Below, in pieces: positions 21,829 through 32,034 of a stretch of DNA of 64,000 nucleotides (its first letter is position 1; every line of letters starts with the position of its first letter). Position numbers and translations under genes: made by a program. A model generated the notes under the pieces. The model was not told the DNA's origin. It did not search any database and was given only the letters and a program-made list of their open reading frames with translations. The DNA is from Hortaea werneckii (taxonomy: Eukaryota; Ascomycota; Dothideomycetes; Mycosphaerellales; Teratosphaeriaceae). The stretch spans positions 17,362 to 81,361 of the forward strand of contig JBAOKB010000178.1 in NCBI GenBank assembly GCA_037044905.1. Reading direction: 5' to 3'.

Positions 21829-22818
21829 TTACCTTGTTGCGGGATGAATACCCAGTGCTTGCATTCCCTCGCCTACTCCTTCACAGACTCCACCGCTGAT
21901 ACCATGCACCCACCACAATCCCACATCTCGCACAGCCATGCCGACCTTGCCATCGTGCATCTCGTAGACGTTGTTCGCCAGCAGGAGTAATTGCTTCACA
22001 ATCATGTCCGCTGTCATGGCCCCTTGCGCGAGTACCCTGTCGCTAATCTTATGCTCTCGATCATACCGATATGCTTGCTGCAGTAAGAGTTGAATGTAAG
22101 GCAGAATGAAGGCCACAGCGAGGAAAATGTGAACGGTGATGGATGCGACGGCTTGGTGCAGGGTAGAGTGCCGAGTGGATGCCTGATCGAGGCGGAAACC
22201 ATCGCCTTCAGGCCCTGTCTGCACAACTACTGATGTTTCCGCGGTATCGCCTGACTCTCTAAGATGTGTCGGAATCGCCGCTCGTAATCCCAAGTCTTCC
22301 TCAATGCTTAGGTCTGACGGCAATCCACTCAATAAGTACTGCACGCTGTCGATGTAGAGCTTCCGGCTGAAGGCAGTGTCAGGCAGTGCCGAGTGTGCTT
22401 CTCTTGTGGAAAGCTCCAGTAGTGCCTGACCTTGTCCGGCGTACTTCCAGTCGACACCATCGTGTGCAGCGGCTCTTGTATTCGTCGCTGCGCTGCCGGA
22501 GCTCTGCGGTCGGCTGGGAGCTGGAGAGTAAAAGTCGAGCAGATCGTCATCGGAGGCGCTTATCGATGTGCGATGTGAGCCGGGATATGGCGGTGGGAGG
22601 GAGTGACTCGTCGCGCTTGTATTGCTGGCTGATCTTTGGTGGATAGCAGGTCTGCTGTATGAGCTCGCCGTCTTTCTCAGAGAAGGGAATGCAGGCATTC
22701 TTTTTCTTAAGATTTCTGGCATGGCTGTGTATAGTAGCGACACTGCGTCTCCGTCCTCGTCCAGGCCATTATCATGCAGCGTCGCAAACGCCGACAGTAT
22801 TCGCGTAGCCTGTATCAT
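21829..22818 (-). CDS. Conserved-looking hypothetical protein with one membrane segment
   Basis: I do not recognise the family. The minus frame ends at 21829 and is open beyond 22818; ATG codons in frame are at 22818, 22722 and 22698, so the product is 281-329 aa and the start is uncertain. The N-terminal third is Ser/Pro-rich and disordered. Residues from about 135 look folded. A hydrophobic stretch (ITVHIFLAVAFILPYIQLLLQQ) near residue 227 is a probable membrane helix, followed by an amphipathic region with MTADMIVKQLLLLANNVYEMHDG and a Gly-rich end. A GTGAGT and a CAG occur just upstream at 22845-22810 and could belong to a 5' intron, but the interval is too short to model. Confidence 0.6.
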   Translation of the reverse strand: MIQATRILSAFATLHDNGLDEDGDAVSLLYTAMPEILRKRMPAFPSLRKTASSYSRPAIHQRSASNTSATSHSLPPPYPGSHRTSISASDDDLLDFYSPAPSRPQSSGSAATNTRAAAHDGVDWKYAGQGQALLELSTREAHSALPDTAFSRKLYIDSVQYLLSGLPSDLSIEEDLGLRAAIPTHLRESGDTAETSVVVQTGPEGDGFRLDQASTRHSTLHQAVASITVHIFLAVAFILPYIQLLLQQAYRYDREHKISDRVLAQGAMTADMIVKQLLLLANNVYEMHDGKVGMAVRDVGLWWVHGISGGVCEGVGEGMQALGIHPATR

Positions 22819-23500
22819 CGTGCCGTGTAGGATATGCGTACTCACGGATTATGGAAGGATATTCAAGGTGAGCATCATGAAAATGAAAGATGACTTACGT
22901 CTCTGCCTAGAAAAGGTATGCATATTCTCACATCATGTAACCGCTCCCAACGAGAGCGCCCAGGACTTTCACGTGCCAGGAAACATCTCTTCCCCCACGG
23001 GAACCGTTGAGAGATACCGCCCTAGCACGTGCAGGCTTTAGCGGCTGCACATGCGAGTTTGACGTGCGAGCGTGCTGACACGGAAAACACAAGGAACCTA
23101 TCGGTAGCCTGCCGGTGGAAACATACGCTCGCCATCGTCTTGGTCGGACGGGTTAGGACCGAGGATCTTTCGAGGTACAAAATGTACTACATAGTATGTA
23201 CATATAGTACATTACCTAGATATGTATGTAGAAGGCAGAAAGAGTGGATGTAGCTTACGTAAGAGTAGGTCACGTGTTGAGCTTTCTGACGGACCATTTG
23301 GAGAGCAGAGTACAAATGCCATATAAGGTCACAATGTGTAAATGGCACTGAAGAACCTATTTACCGGCACTCTTTCTCAAGTGAATGAGTGAAATGCGAG
23401 ACGATAATAGGCGAGATTAAATAAAACCGCCCACGCCAACTCTACAATCCCACGCTCCCCCCCTTTCCCTCAGTCTTCTACATCCTTTTCCCTCAGTCTT
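22819..23500. other. Intergenic region
   Basis: About 680 bases between two minus-strand genes. It contains TA-rich text near 23180-23225 with repeated gtacatagtatgtacatat-like motifs. No gene is supported. Confidence 0.55.
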
Positions 23501-25754
23501 CTACATCCTATGCACCTTATCATCCTTACTCCACCTCCTAAATGTCTTGCCGTAATAGTAGTACACAATTCCACAAAGACACCACAGCGTCATGAGACAC
23601 ATATTCGTCATGATGGGTTTAACAAACCCTACCTCCTCAGTCCAAGGCGTGATGAATTCTGCGAAGCCATAGCCCCATAGATTCTTGTTGACGGTGACTG
23701 CAACCATCAAGCTACCAGCCACTGGCTTGTAGCTGTCGACGGAGTAGGTGGTGGCCATGGCGGGCAATGCAGCTACTTGTATACCTTGCAGCGTGTCAGG
23801 GATGCAGCGTGTCAGGGATGCAGCATGTCAGAGATGCAGCGTGTCAGGGATGCAGCGTGTCAGGGATGCAGCGTGTCAGGGATGCAGCGTGTCAGGGATG
23901 CAGCGTGTCGGGGATGATGACGAGGGGTTTCCAGGTCAAAAATTGCTTACCTGCACATGTGTAGCCGATGATGACGATGGCTTCCCAGGGCCACTTGTAT
24001 TCGTACCCAAAAGCGACGATGAAATTGCCTAGAATCATGATCAAGACGTAGGGGACTGGAGATCAGAAGTGTTAGTTTTCGAAAAGGGGGTGGCAAATAG
24101 GGGTTGCAACTTACTCATAGCCGGCAAACGCATTTCCGGCTCTCTGATACCGTTATTCTTCTTCGTAGCCCTAGCAGAAACCCAATCGCTAAAGGGACCG
24201 GCTGTAGCAAGGCCGATAAATGCCCCGATCAAGATGGCGAAGTTGAAGAACCCAATCGTCTGCGCATCTAGGTTGTAAGGTGGCGCAGCAAAATTCTGCG
24301 ACTGCGTGAGGTTGATAGTCAGGAAGCAGCTGCAGGACCAGGAGACGATGAAGGCGGTGAATTCGACGATAGGGAAGAGGAATAGCTTCCAAGGTATATA
24401 GAGGTCTGGTTGAGGTCAGCTTTGCGTTGCTTGAATGGCTTGTATTATGGAACCCACCGATGAGGATGTCGCGGAAGGGGTGCTCGCTCGCGTGCCAGAT
24501 GCCCCATTGTTTCTTGCTTGGAGAGCCTTTGCCTAGGTAAGGGTCGCGGTCGGCCGTTGCTTGGGCAGAGAGGTCCGGCATGTCATGGTTGTTGGGTTGT
24601 GTTTGCGTCAGGGTAGTTGTGAGGTCTTTTTCTGCGTCTTCTTTCTGGGAATCGTCTTGGGCTTTTTCGGTTGAACCTTCGGTGGGGAGTTGTTTCATGG
24701 CTTCAGGGTGCGGGCGGTGCCACTTTGTCCTGTAAACTATCGTTAGCTGTGAACAGGTCTTGGCCCCTTTTCCCCTTTCCGCTTTTCCGCTTTTCCGTCC
24801 CCCTCTTCTCTGTCTCTCTCTCTTCCCCCCCTTTCTCTCTCTCTCTCTCTCTCTCTTCCCCCCCTTTTTGTCTCCCTCTATCTCTCTATTTCTCCTCATG
24901 GGAGGCGGGAATTGACTCACTCTGGAAACATAGTTATGACCATAAGTAGTGATGCGCCAATGAGCGCCGTGTTGAACCACCAGAAATTGCGCCAACCCAC
25001 GTGTAAAGACATGGATCCTGAGATGATAGGACCAACCATAAGGCTCCCCATGTACGCAACCCAGTAAGTTGTATTGTGGAAGCCTCTGTCATGCAAGAAG
25101 AAGATGTCTGCGATGACGGCCGGCTGTATAGTCTCTGCTGGGCCCGCGCCAATTCCGTTGAGTACGCAAGCTCCCATAAAACTGCCGTAGGTCGTGGCTC
25201 GGGCACGCCAGATCGAAGATCCCAAATTAATCATTTGCGAGAATATGTAAACCGGCCGTCTGCCATAGGCTGTCATGATCGGAACCCAGATGAAGTTGCT
25301 AAAGCCAAGGACGAGGATAGCAATGCCAGTGAATCTTACTACATCAGCGAGCTCGGAGTTGAATTCCTCGATGTAGTACGGGAACATCGGAGCGAGAGCC
25401 AGAGGTCCAAATCCTTGCGTAAAACTTACACTGCTTGCAGCAGCGATACACTGGTTCTCTGTCAGTTCCTGAACAGGAAGTAATAGATATCCCACTTACA
25501 AAGCCTTTCCACTTCTTGCTCCAGTTGAGAGGGTCGTGAGGGTCGTCTGATGGCTGTGGCACCAGAACATGAGATCCACCTTTGACAAAGTGATGACTTC
25601 CCACGTCTGCCATCACTTCCGTCCCAGGGAGGATCTCAGTATGGAGCTCTTGTTCGATTTGGTGAAGCTCCTACACACATGTCAGACATTTCAAGTCATT
25701 CCGTTCGTGCTTCAATGATCTGCATCTTACTGCTTCATTGTAGTTCATCTCCAT
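23501..25754 (-). CDS. MFS multidrug/polyamine-type transporter (DHA1 family), seven exons
   Basis: Twelve-TM drug:H+ antiporter of 558 aa in the fungal DHA1 group. Exons: 25754-25731, 25670-25500, 25450-24921, 24729-24458, 24405-24115, 24055-23951, 23784-23501; introns GT-AG, 49-191 nt, all phases consistent. The first coding exon is only 24 nt (MEMNYNEA). The cytosolic N-terminus carries DPHDPLNWSKKWKG, diagnostic of fungal DHA1 proteins. TM2-TM3 has the motif-A-like YGRRPVY; motif-C-like GIGAGPAETIQP follows. A long central loop of about 90 residues (exon 3-4) is Glu/Lys/Thr-rich. The last intron (23785-23950) is mostly a 16-bp minisatellite, and the intron at 24730-24920 contains a CT-dinucleotide tract. 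Substrate is unknown. Confidence 0.92.
23788..23915. repeat. 16-bp minisatellite, eight units, inside an intron
   Basis: Eight head-to-tail copies of gcagcgtgtcagggat fill 23788-23915. Six are identical; unit 3 (23820-23835) has two changes and unit 8 has one. In the transcript sense the unit reads atccctgacacgctgc. The array ends three bases from the 3' splice site of the last intron of the DHA1 transporter gene. Confidence 0.97.
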
Positions 25755-28001
25755 CTTGACGATATCTTTTGGCGGCCTTGGGGCGGGAGTCAGAAGGGTT
25801 GAAGATGTTTTCGAAAGTTGAGACCGCTCTGCAGCGATGGCGTCCTGTATTACAGAGCGGGAGAGATGCAGCTACCGCCCGCTCAACAGACGTGCAGGCG
25901 ACCAATGCGCCGGAACACAAGGAGGATCAGGAAGAAAGGGGACAGGGACTCGTTGATAATAAACGAGGATCCGGGAAGCGAATCAATCGATGGAAGCTCA
26001 TTTCAGAAAAGCACGCAGGAGCCTCTCACCTCTAATATAAAAGCTACATGCGGGCGCTACACATACAGGTGCATACATGCTGGCAACTGCCGCTTGAGTT
26101 TTGCATATGTACGTCCTGATACGCCGCGCCATGGCACTAGAACCTGTCTGTCTAGCTTCTTCCACACGCGACTTGGACCAGGGTCGCGAGGATAATAAGC
26201 GGGTAAGGGCTTAACGAAAGGAATGGGGTAAAACAGCCGTCCCTCTCCTTTCCCCAGACCCCGCTTGATTCGCTCTCCAGATCTTCTTTGGGTCCCCCCG
26301 GTGGAGGATTTCGGTCCCGCAGCTGTACGAGTCGTCACGGGCCACTCTGAAGTTGGGTCTGTCAGGGATCTGAGCACGATTATCTCAGGGAATTTGGAGC
26401 AATGCGAGAGCTCTGGGCTCCGGGACAAGAGGGTTCATGCGGGGTGCTGCCCGGCGTGCCCTGTCGGCTGTCGTCGACGGCATCTGTGAAGTGAGGAGTA
26501 AATACTGGAGAGCTCAGGAACAATGGAGAGGTTAGGACGAATGACAGCGACAGACGAGGAGCGGGCGGCGCGGCAGTTGCATGAATGCATATGCCGTGCG
26601 GATTGCCTGGGACTCTCCTCCGCACTGCCAGGCGGGTTGGCGGGATGTCGGTTTGCACCACGGGGTCAGTGTCGTAATAATCCGGGACGGCGGAAGTCAA
26701 CCAGGTCACACTAGATCAGCCGCGGCGGCTGGCTATGGCGTGGTCTTCGAATTCTTGCCGCACGTTAACCCGCCGTCAAAGGCATGGGCAGAAGTGCTTG
26801 ATCATCCAACGGCGACAATCTGCGAGACGAATGAGGTGGCGCTGGTCCGGGGTAAGGGCTGAAGGTTTGGTAGCGCGGTGTGGCGGGCTCGCGTGGAAGA
26901 CAAGCTGGCCGAGGAAGTCAAACGCTAAAAACGTGGCATTTAGCCGAGCTCTTGGCGGGCCAGAATCCTCCGACGGCGTTTGGGTAAAGCAGCAACCAAT
27001 TCCAACCTCCCTTCACTATGCGCTATGATTACAGGTATCGTATACGACTCTACCACTTTCATCTCAGCAGCATTTGTGAAATTAACACATTGACTGATCC
27101 GCACCACGGAACTGTCTCTTCAACATGCCAGGCTTGTATGGCATGAAGTCTCTTGCATTTCGGAAGAACAGATGGTGTGACCTTGTATCTCAACCTTCGT
27201 CGCAACATATATGTCTCCAAAGGAATGCACAGGCGGTGTCGGAGCTGCTGAAAGAATCTGAGACCAGGCAGACCCCTATAGCCAATGTCCGGCCCAAGAT
27301 CGGGCAATCTGATCCCAAGCGAATGGATCTCCTGAGGGCGAGTTATGAATGCAATGAATTGAACGAATCTCCACTGTCAGCCCATCACCAGTATGGTCAG
27401 ATACTGGACCATAAGGAGCGAAGTACGTCTCTCGAATTGAAGACATCTCCACTGAAGCCCATTACCAATATGGTCATACAACGAACCACAAGGAGCGAAC
27501 TACGGCTCTCAGGTATCGTAGGCGCTGAAGCTATGCAGCGAGTGGGATGTCCAAGCTGTTTGATCTCAAGCTACTAGAATTCCCTTTGAAAGAAGCTGCT
27601 TGTCATCTCATGCTGAGAATATTACACTTCTGCAAGTGATTTGAGGCGACTTCTGAAAATTTGTTCTCCGCCCATTGTCGCATTGCTATTGTGGCAACTT
27701 CACATCCCTCTGCCATTCGACTCTCGCAAAAACTCACATCTCAACAGAAAGTCTTAGCGTATCAGCTCAATAGGAATGAGGAACAATGGCAGCATTGTCT
27801 TTCTCAGCCGTGTATCTCCCTCAAAAAAGACCCCTCAAAGACATGAAAACTCCAACATACTGGCGACGTCTCTAACCTTCTGCACTCCTTTGCGCTGGTC
27901 GCATTCACTTGTCAACAAAGACTTCTACTTTTTAAACTCCTCTGGCAGGACCAAGACGTTGATCGTCTCTTCACAAGACAGACCAATCCCAGCAACAAAT
28001 A
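25755..28001. other. Intergenic region between divergent genes
   Basis: 2.2 kb containing the promoters of the DHA1 transporter (minus) and the PHD-finger gene (plus). The open frames here (60-150 codons) have no motifs and are not called. A diverged tandem duplication sits at 27367-27522. Confidence 0.55.
27367..27522. repeat. Diverged tandem duplication, period 78 bp
   Basis: atctccactg at 27367 recurs at 27445. Both units continue with cccatyaccartatggtca and an aaggagcgaa block. Identity is roughly three quarters, so this is an old duplication. Confidence 0.65.
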
Positions 28002-28805
28002 ATGTCTTCCAACGTTCCACCGCCCGCTACGGAGGCCGCAGACACGGTCATCAACGACTTCTACAACAGAGAAGACTACGTGCGCCGCCGTGCGCACTTT
28101 CTGGGCAGGCACGACGCCTACAAGAATGTTTCGGTCTTCCCAATCGCCCGCGGCGATGCAGAGCGAGTATTCGCAGACGAACATGAGGTTACCGTTCTGT
28201 CCGTCCAAGAAGTGCAGCGCCGTGAGACGGCTGCGGGATTCGAGGATCTGCTTCCCCTCCCAACTACAACCAACACCCAGACGATGGACAACTTCAGGTC
28301 CTACCCTGATCAGGAGTGGACGCGGAACAGCTACCCTGTCAGAAATCAACCGGATCCGCAGGACACTCCATCCCCCCAGCCCCCTCCTATTGAGTCCGCC
28401 CAGGTCTCTGCTGCTGCATCGGTCTCTGAAACGCAATCGGAAGAAGGGGAAGAAGGGGAAGACGAAGCATCCCCTCATCTCGAAGCAATAATCGCGGGAA
28501 CACGCCTCCCCATCAACCATGCAGAGGCACTGCGCGCCTCCGAGATCCGCCGGGCCCGCGTTGGCGACCTGCAGCCTGAATTCTTTAGCCCTGAAGAATT
28601 CTTTGACGATGGGGAAGTCAGGTGCGTCTGTGGTCTGACCGAGAACGACGGGATGCCGATGACGGCCTGCGAGGGGTGCGGTGTCTGGCAGCATATTGCG
28701 TGTGTGGGCCCTGCGTACTATGAGGGGATGGGAGATTATTTCTGTCAGATGTGCGATCCGTATGTGCATCGTTTGTTGCTTGCGAGGCTGAGGAGGGAAG
28801 GGTAG
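28002..28805 (+). CDS. PHD-finger protein, 267 aa
   Basis: A single-exon nuclear protein with one C-terminal PHD finger, a zinc-binding reader of histone tails, often methylated H3K4. Zinc ligands in order are Cys208, Cys210, Cys223, Cys226, His231, Cys234, Cys248 and Cys251, a complete C4HC3 set. Trp229 in the position before QHIAC is the residue that forms one wall of the methyl-lysine cage in many PHD fingers. Residues 1-100 look ordered and carry basic stretches. Residues 110-155 are a Pro/Ser/Glu-rich linker with an acidic run. ATG 28002 is the first in frame after an in-frame stop region. No SET, bromo or other catalytic domain is present, so it is probably a small subunit of a chromatin complex. 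Confidence 0.87.
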   Translation: MSSNVPPPATEAADTVINDFYNREDYVRRRAHFLGRHDAYKNVSVFPIARGDAERVFADEHEVTVLSVQEVQRRETAAGFEDLLPLPTTTNTQTMDNFRSYPDQEWTRNSYPVRNQPDPQDTPSPQPPPIESAQVSAAASVSETQSEEGEEGEDEASPHLEAIIAGTRLPINHAEALRASEIRRARVGDLQPEFFSPEEFFDDGEVRCVCGLTENDGMPMTACEGCGVWQHIACVGPAYYEGMGDYFCQMCDPYVHRLLLARLRREG

Positions 28806-28923
28806 GTCAGAACAATGTATGAATGGGAGGGCGTTCATGATTTTGAGGGATGATAGGTTGTATCATAGCTCACAGTATGACAGACAATTCTGATAGCTTG
28901 CTTCTCACAAGCCTGCGAACTAC

Positions 28924-29027
28924 GAAAAGTCATTATACCATTCTGTAAGGGTAGGAAAGGCAAAAAGAGTGACTATGTACCAAAAGTCATTATGCCCTTC
29001 TGTAAGGGTGGGAAAGGCAAAAAGAGT
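28924..29027. repeat. 57-bp tandem duplication at the 3' end of the tRNA-like gene
   Basis: The block aaaagtcattat...aaaaagagtg occurs at 28924-28970 and 28981-29027 with about four differences. Read on the minus strand each copy begins with cactctttttgcc, so both copies carry a T5 Pol III terminator-like run. The second abuts the tRNA-like gene end. Confidence 0.8.
29019..29023 (-). terminator. RNA polymerase III terminator (T5)
   Basis: Five Ts on the minus strand, starting four bases after the discriminator base of the tRNA-like gene. This is the normal position for Pol III termination. Confidence 0.65.
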
Positions 29028-29212
29028 GGACCCTCCCGGAATTGAACCGGGGATCTTGTTCACTTGGACGATGTGAGGGGCGCCAATCGGTACTGTTGAG
29101 GGGACATTGCCGGACGGAGTCGACTTCGTCTGGCAATGCCCCCTCAACAGAGCCGAGTAGCACTCCTTACATCTGAGCTCCTGAACACGCTCTGCCACTG
29201 AGCCAAGGGTCC
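29027..29212 (-). tRNA. tRNA-like gene with a greatly expanded anticodon arm (isotype unassigned, possible pseudogene)
   Basis: The minus strand has a perfect 7-bp acceptor stem (GGACCCT at 29212-29206 with AGGGTCC at 29034-29028, discriminator A), a D arm GCTC/GAGC with box A TGGCTCAGTGG, and a T arm CCCGG/CCGGG with loop TTCAATT (box B GGTTCAATTCC). A 5-bp anticodon stem TGTTC/GAACA and a 5-nt variable loop AGATC complete it. The 3' half from the stem is exactly 35 nt, as expected for positions 39-73. Between the two strands of the anticodon stem lie 121 bases instead of 7. They form an imperfect inverted repeat rather than a simple intron, and no U33 follows the 5' stem, so I cannot name an anticodon. 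It is either an intron-bearing tRNA with a diverged loop, a disrupted tRNA, or a tRNA-derived element. Confidence 0.6.
29057..29187. repeat. 131-bp imperfect inverted repeat replacing a tRNA anticodon loop
   Basis: The left arm 29057-29116 pairs with the right arm 29127-29187 around a 10-base centre gagtcgactt. The inner 24 bp (29093-29116 against 29127-29150) differ at two positions. The next 23 bp differ at seven, mostly transitions. The outermost six bases, which are the tRNA anticodon stem, match again. Confidence 0.9.
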
Positions 29213-29634
29213 GTGATTTGATGACGCTACGGAGGCCGAAATAGATTAAAACCCGCGAGAACCTTGTCTTAGCCTCACATAGCATACATAGCAAGGCTTG
29301 GAGAACGTCGCATTCCTTTCTCTCATGTGGTCTAAACTTCCAATGAGAATCGCAAGAGTCGATTACATCTCATTACTGTAGATCGAGTATTGCTAGCCTA
29401 AGGTACGATATGTTACCGTAGAGAGCAACAAACGTAAAGTAAATCACGAATATAGAGCGGCATTGCTAGTCAGAGGATTCTAATATCGACTTCGGACCGT
29501 ACAGGGTTTTGTCATCTTGATACTGCAAGCCAAGCACGTGCGCATCCGTTCAAACCTTAGCGCGGCTCCAGCAGGTGCGTACAGCCTAGCATGCCCGCGT
29601 ACATCAAAGGCCATTACCCTGCCGCTGCTACATG
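29213..29634. other. Spacer between tRNA-like gene and retroelement
   Basis: About 420 bases of mixed composition with no gene. They form the 5' flank of the minus-strand tRNA-like gene and end at the GTTTC target duplication of the retroelement. Confidence 0.6.
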
Positions 29635-29639
29635 GTTTC

Positions 29640-29805
29640 TAATGGTCCCTATAGATACGAGGTAGATAGAATAGGAAAAGCATGTTATTTTCTGCTATAT
29701 ATAGTAGCTTAGTTAATATATAGCTATAAACAACCCCTTATTTAATATTTTTAGCTATTAGCCCTAAAAACCTTAGTAGTATCTACCTAAAACTAATAAT
29801 CTATA
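29640..29805 (-). repeat. Distal (3') LTR, heavily RIP-mutated
   Basis: 166 bp aligning base for base with 36239-36404 apart from transitions. On the plus strand this copy ends ctata where the other ends ccaca, and has atatttttagc where the other has atcctcggc, so it carries more C-to-T changes. Confidence 0.92.
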
Positions 29806-31800
29806 TACCCTTTTAGTAGTAAGCTACTAATTTAGATTAATCTATAATTATCGTTATTTTTATCTTTAAAAATATAGTTAATTATTTTAATTAGCTTCTT
29901 TTATAAGCTAGTAGTATTACCTAGCTTCTTCTAGACTCTTAGGGCCTTATTAGTATAGAAGTCAAGCATCTTTAAGACTCTAATTATTAGCTTATCTAGA
30001 TTTATCTCTACTTTACCTTTTATAACCTCTAGTATAATTAATTTAATAAGGTCTTAAGCGATATCTACTATATCTTAAATAATACTATTTAGCCTAACTA
30101 GCTTTAAAACATACTACTATATATATATAATATTAGCGTACTTCTAGGTAAGAGAGTTATATTTATTACTACTCTAGCTAATTATTTTAGTAATACTACT
30201 ATTAGTATTAAAAACTAGGAAGTTAATTTAGATACTACTTAATCTACTACCTTTAGACTTATAATAGGCGCTAGCTATATTAGAAGTAGTATTATATAGT
30301 TTTAGTACCTTAATAGGAGTAACTAGCTTATTTTACTAGTCTAATTTTCTCTTTACTACTTTAGATTTTTTAGTAGTAGCTTTCTCCTTTTTCTACTACT
30401 CCTTTATAGTTTTATCTACCTTTTCCTATATCTTCTTACTTATACGGGTAGCTTTCTAACGTGCCTTACTAGTCTTCTTAGGTTATTACTACTACTTACT
30501 AGCTACTAGATCCTAAGGGGGCTACCTCTAATCTTTTATAAAGCTCTTTTTAATAAGGGGCTTAGTAGTAGTATTTATATACTCCTATATTATTTCCGCT
30601 AGCTCTTAAGCTTTAGTGCTACTAGCTACGCTATTACTACTATTTATTATAGCGAGATTATTATTTATTTTAGCTATACTTAAAGTACCCTAAAAGCCTA
30701 TTTATTAATAGATTTAGGTAGTAAAAACGGGGATTATACGACTAGATAATAACTATTCTAATAGTATCGGCTAAATAAAGAAGTTCTAATAGTTGTTATA
30801 GTAGTACTAATAGTAGTAGTATCGAAAGAAAGCGTTAAAACTAACGGCTAAGGTAGCTTAAGTAAAGCTTTCGGCTATAAATTAAGGTTAACTCTATATA
30901 TATAAAGATTTATTCTCGCGAATATTTCTAAAATTCTAATATATTTAGCTATATTATTAAAATACTTTTTTTATAGTTAATAGTGTTCTAAATAAATATA
31001 ATACTATCTATTAATTTTATAACTATATAGGCGGCCTACTTATATTAAATTAAGTAGTAAATACTAAGTACCGCTAGATTAGTAGTAATTTTATTATACT
31101 ATCTACTAGTATATCTATAGTTAACCTCTATTTAATAGCTATATTACTTATCTAATACTATTTTTATAGTTAATACTACTAAATATTAATATACCGTATC
31201 TTAGTATTAATCTTTCTATTTAGCTAAATAATTATATAGATAGTTTAGCGATTATTATAGTAAATTACTAGATTTTCTAGTAGCTTAAGTCTAATACGCT
31301 TTAAGACTCTTATTTACTAGATTAGTTTAGTACTAGCGTAACTAATACTATAGAGCTCTACTTCTATAAACGACTTAGTAACTACGGATTGTTTTATAGC
31401 TTTCTAGTCTAGAAGCCCTCTAAAAAGGAAGAAGGTAAAACCCTTATTACTCTTACGGGTTTCTTTATTATTAGTAAAAGAGGTATCTAAAATACTATAG
31501 AACTCTAAAATAATTATTAATTTAGATCTTTTATTACTATAATTTAATTTATATTAGAGCCTAAGATCTATAATAAATAGTAGATATTATAATATATAGT
31601 CTACTACCTTTATATATTTATTAAATAGGTTTACTAAATACTATACTAGAAGGGAGGTAGTAAATATAATATCTAGTCTTATTTATACTACTATAAAATT
31701 AATAGATTTAACTTTACTACTAAAATTATAAATTTGTTATAGAGTAGTTTTACTAGTATTTTCTAGACTAAAGTTAGTAGAAAGTAGGGATTTTAGCTAT

Positions 31801-32034
31801 AAGTTAATAGATAGTCTATATTTTCTAATAATCTTCTCTAAATACTTACGCTAAATAAACTAAGTTATTTTATTCTATTAGTCTTTTATAACTTTTATAA
31901 TATAAAACTATTTTAGCTTATTAAAATTCTTTATCTCGTATATATTTATAAGTTTCTATTAAATATCTAAGGCTTCTACTCTCTCCTCTAATAGAAAGGT
32001 AATATAAATATTATTTATAAAGAAGAATAGTAGT
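31801..32034 (-). pseudogene. Relic of copia-type reverse transcriptase
   Basis: Translating the minus strand as it stands gives one frame with stops but a clear family pattern. A hydrophobic stretch ends in FFFINN, at the place of the active-site aromatic-V-D-D box. About 30 residues on comes YEIKNFNKLK, then a segment containing KVIKD, and then KYLEKIIRKY. This spacing matches the RVT_2 domain of Ty1/copia polyproteins. Both Asp of the active site are lost in the present sequence and several codons are stops, so it is non-functional. Confidence 0.75.

Noticed and set aside
23788..23915. Regular short repeats resembling a CRISPR array
   Set aside because: The 16-bp units are directly adjacent without spacers and lie in a fungal intron; this is a minisatellite.
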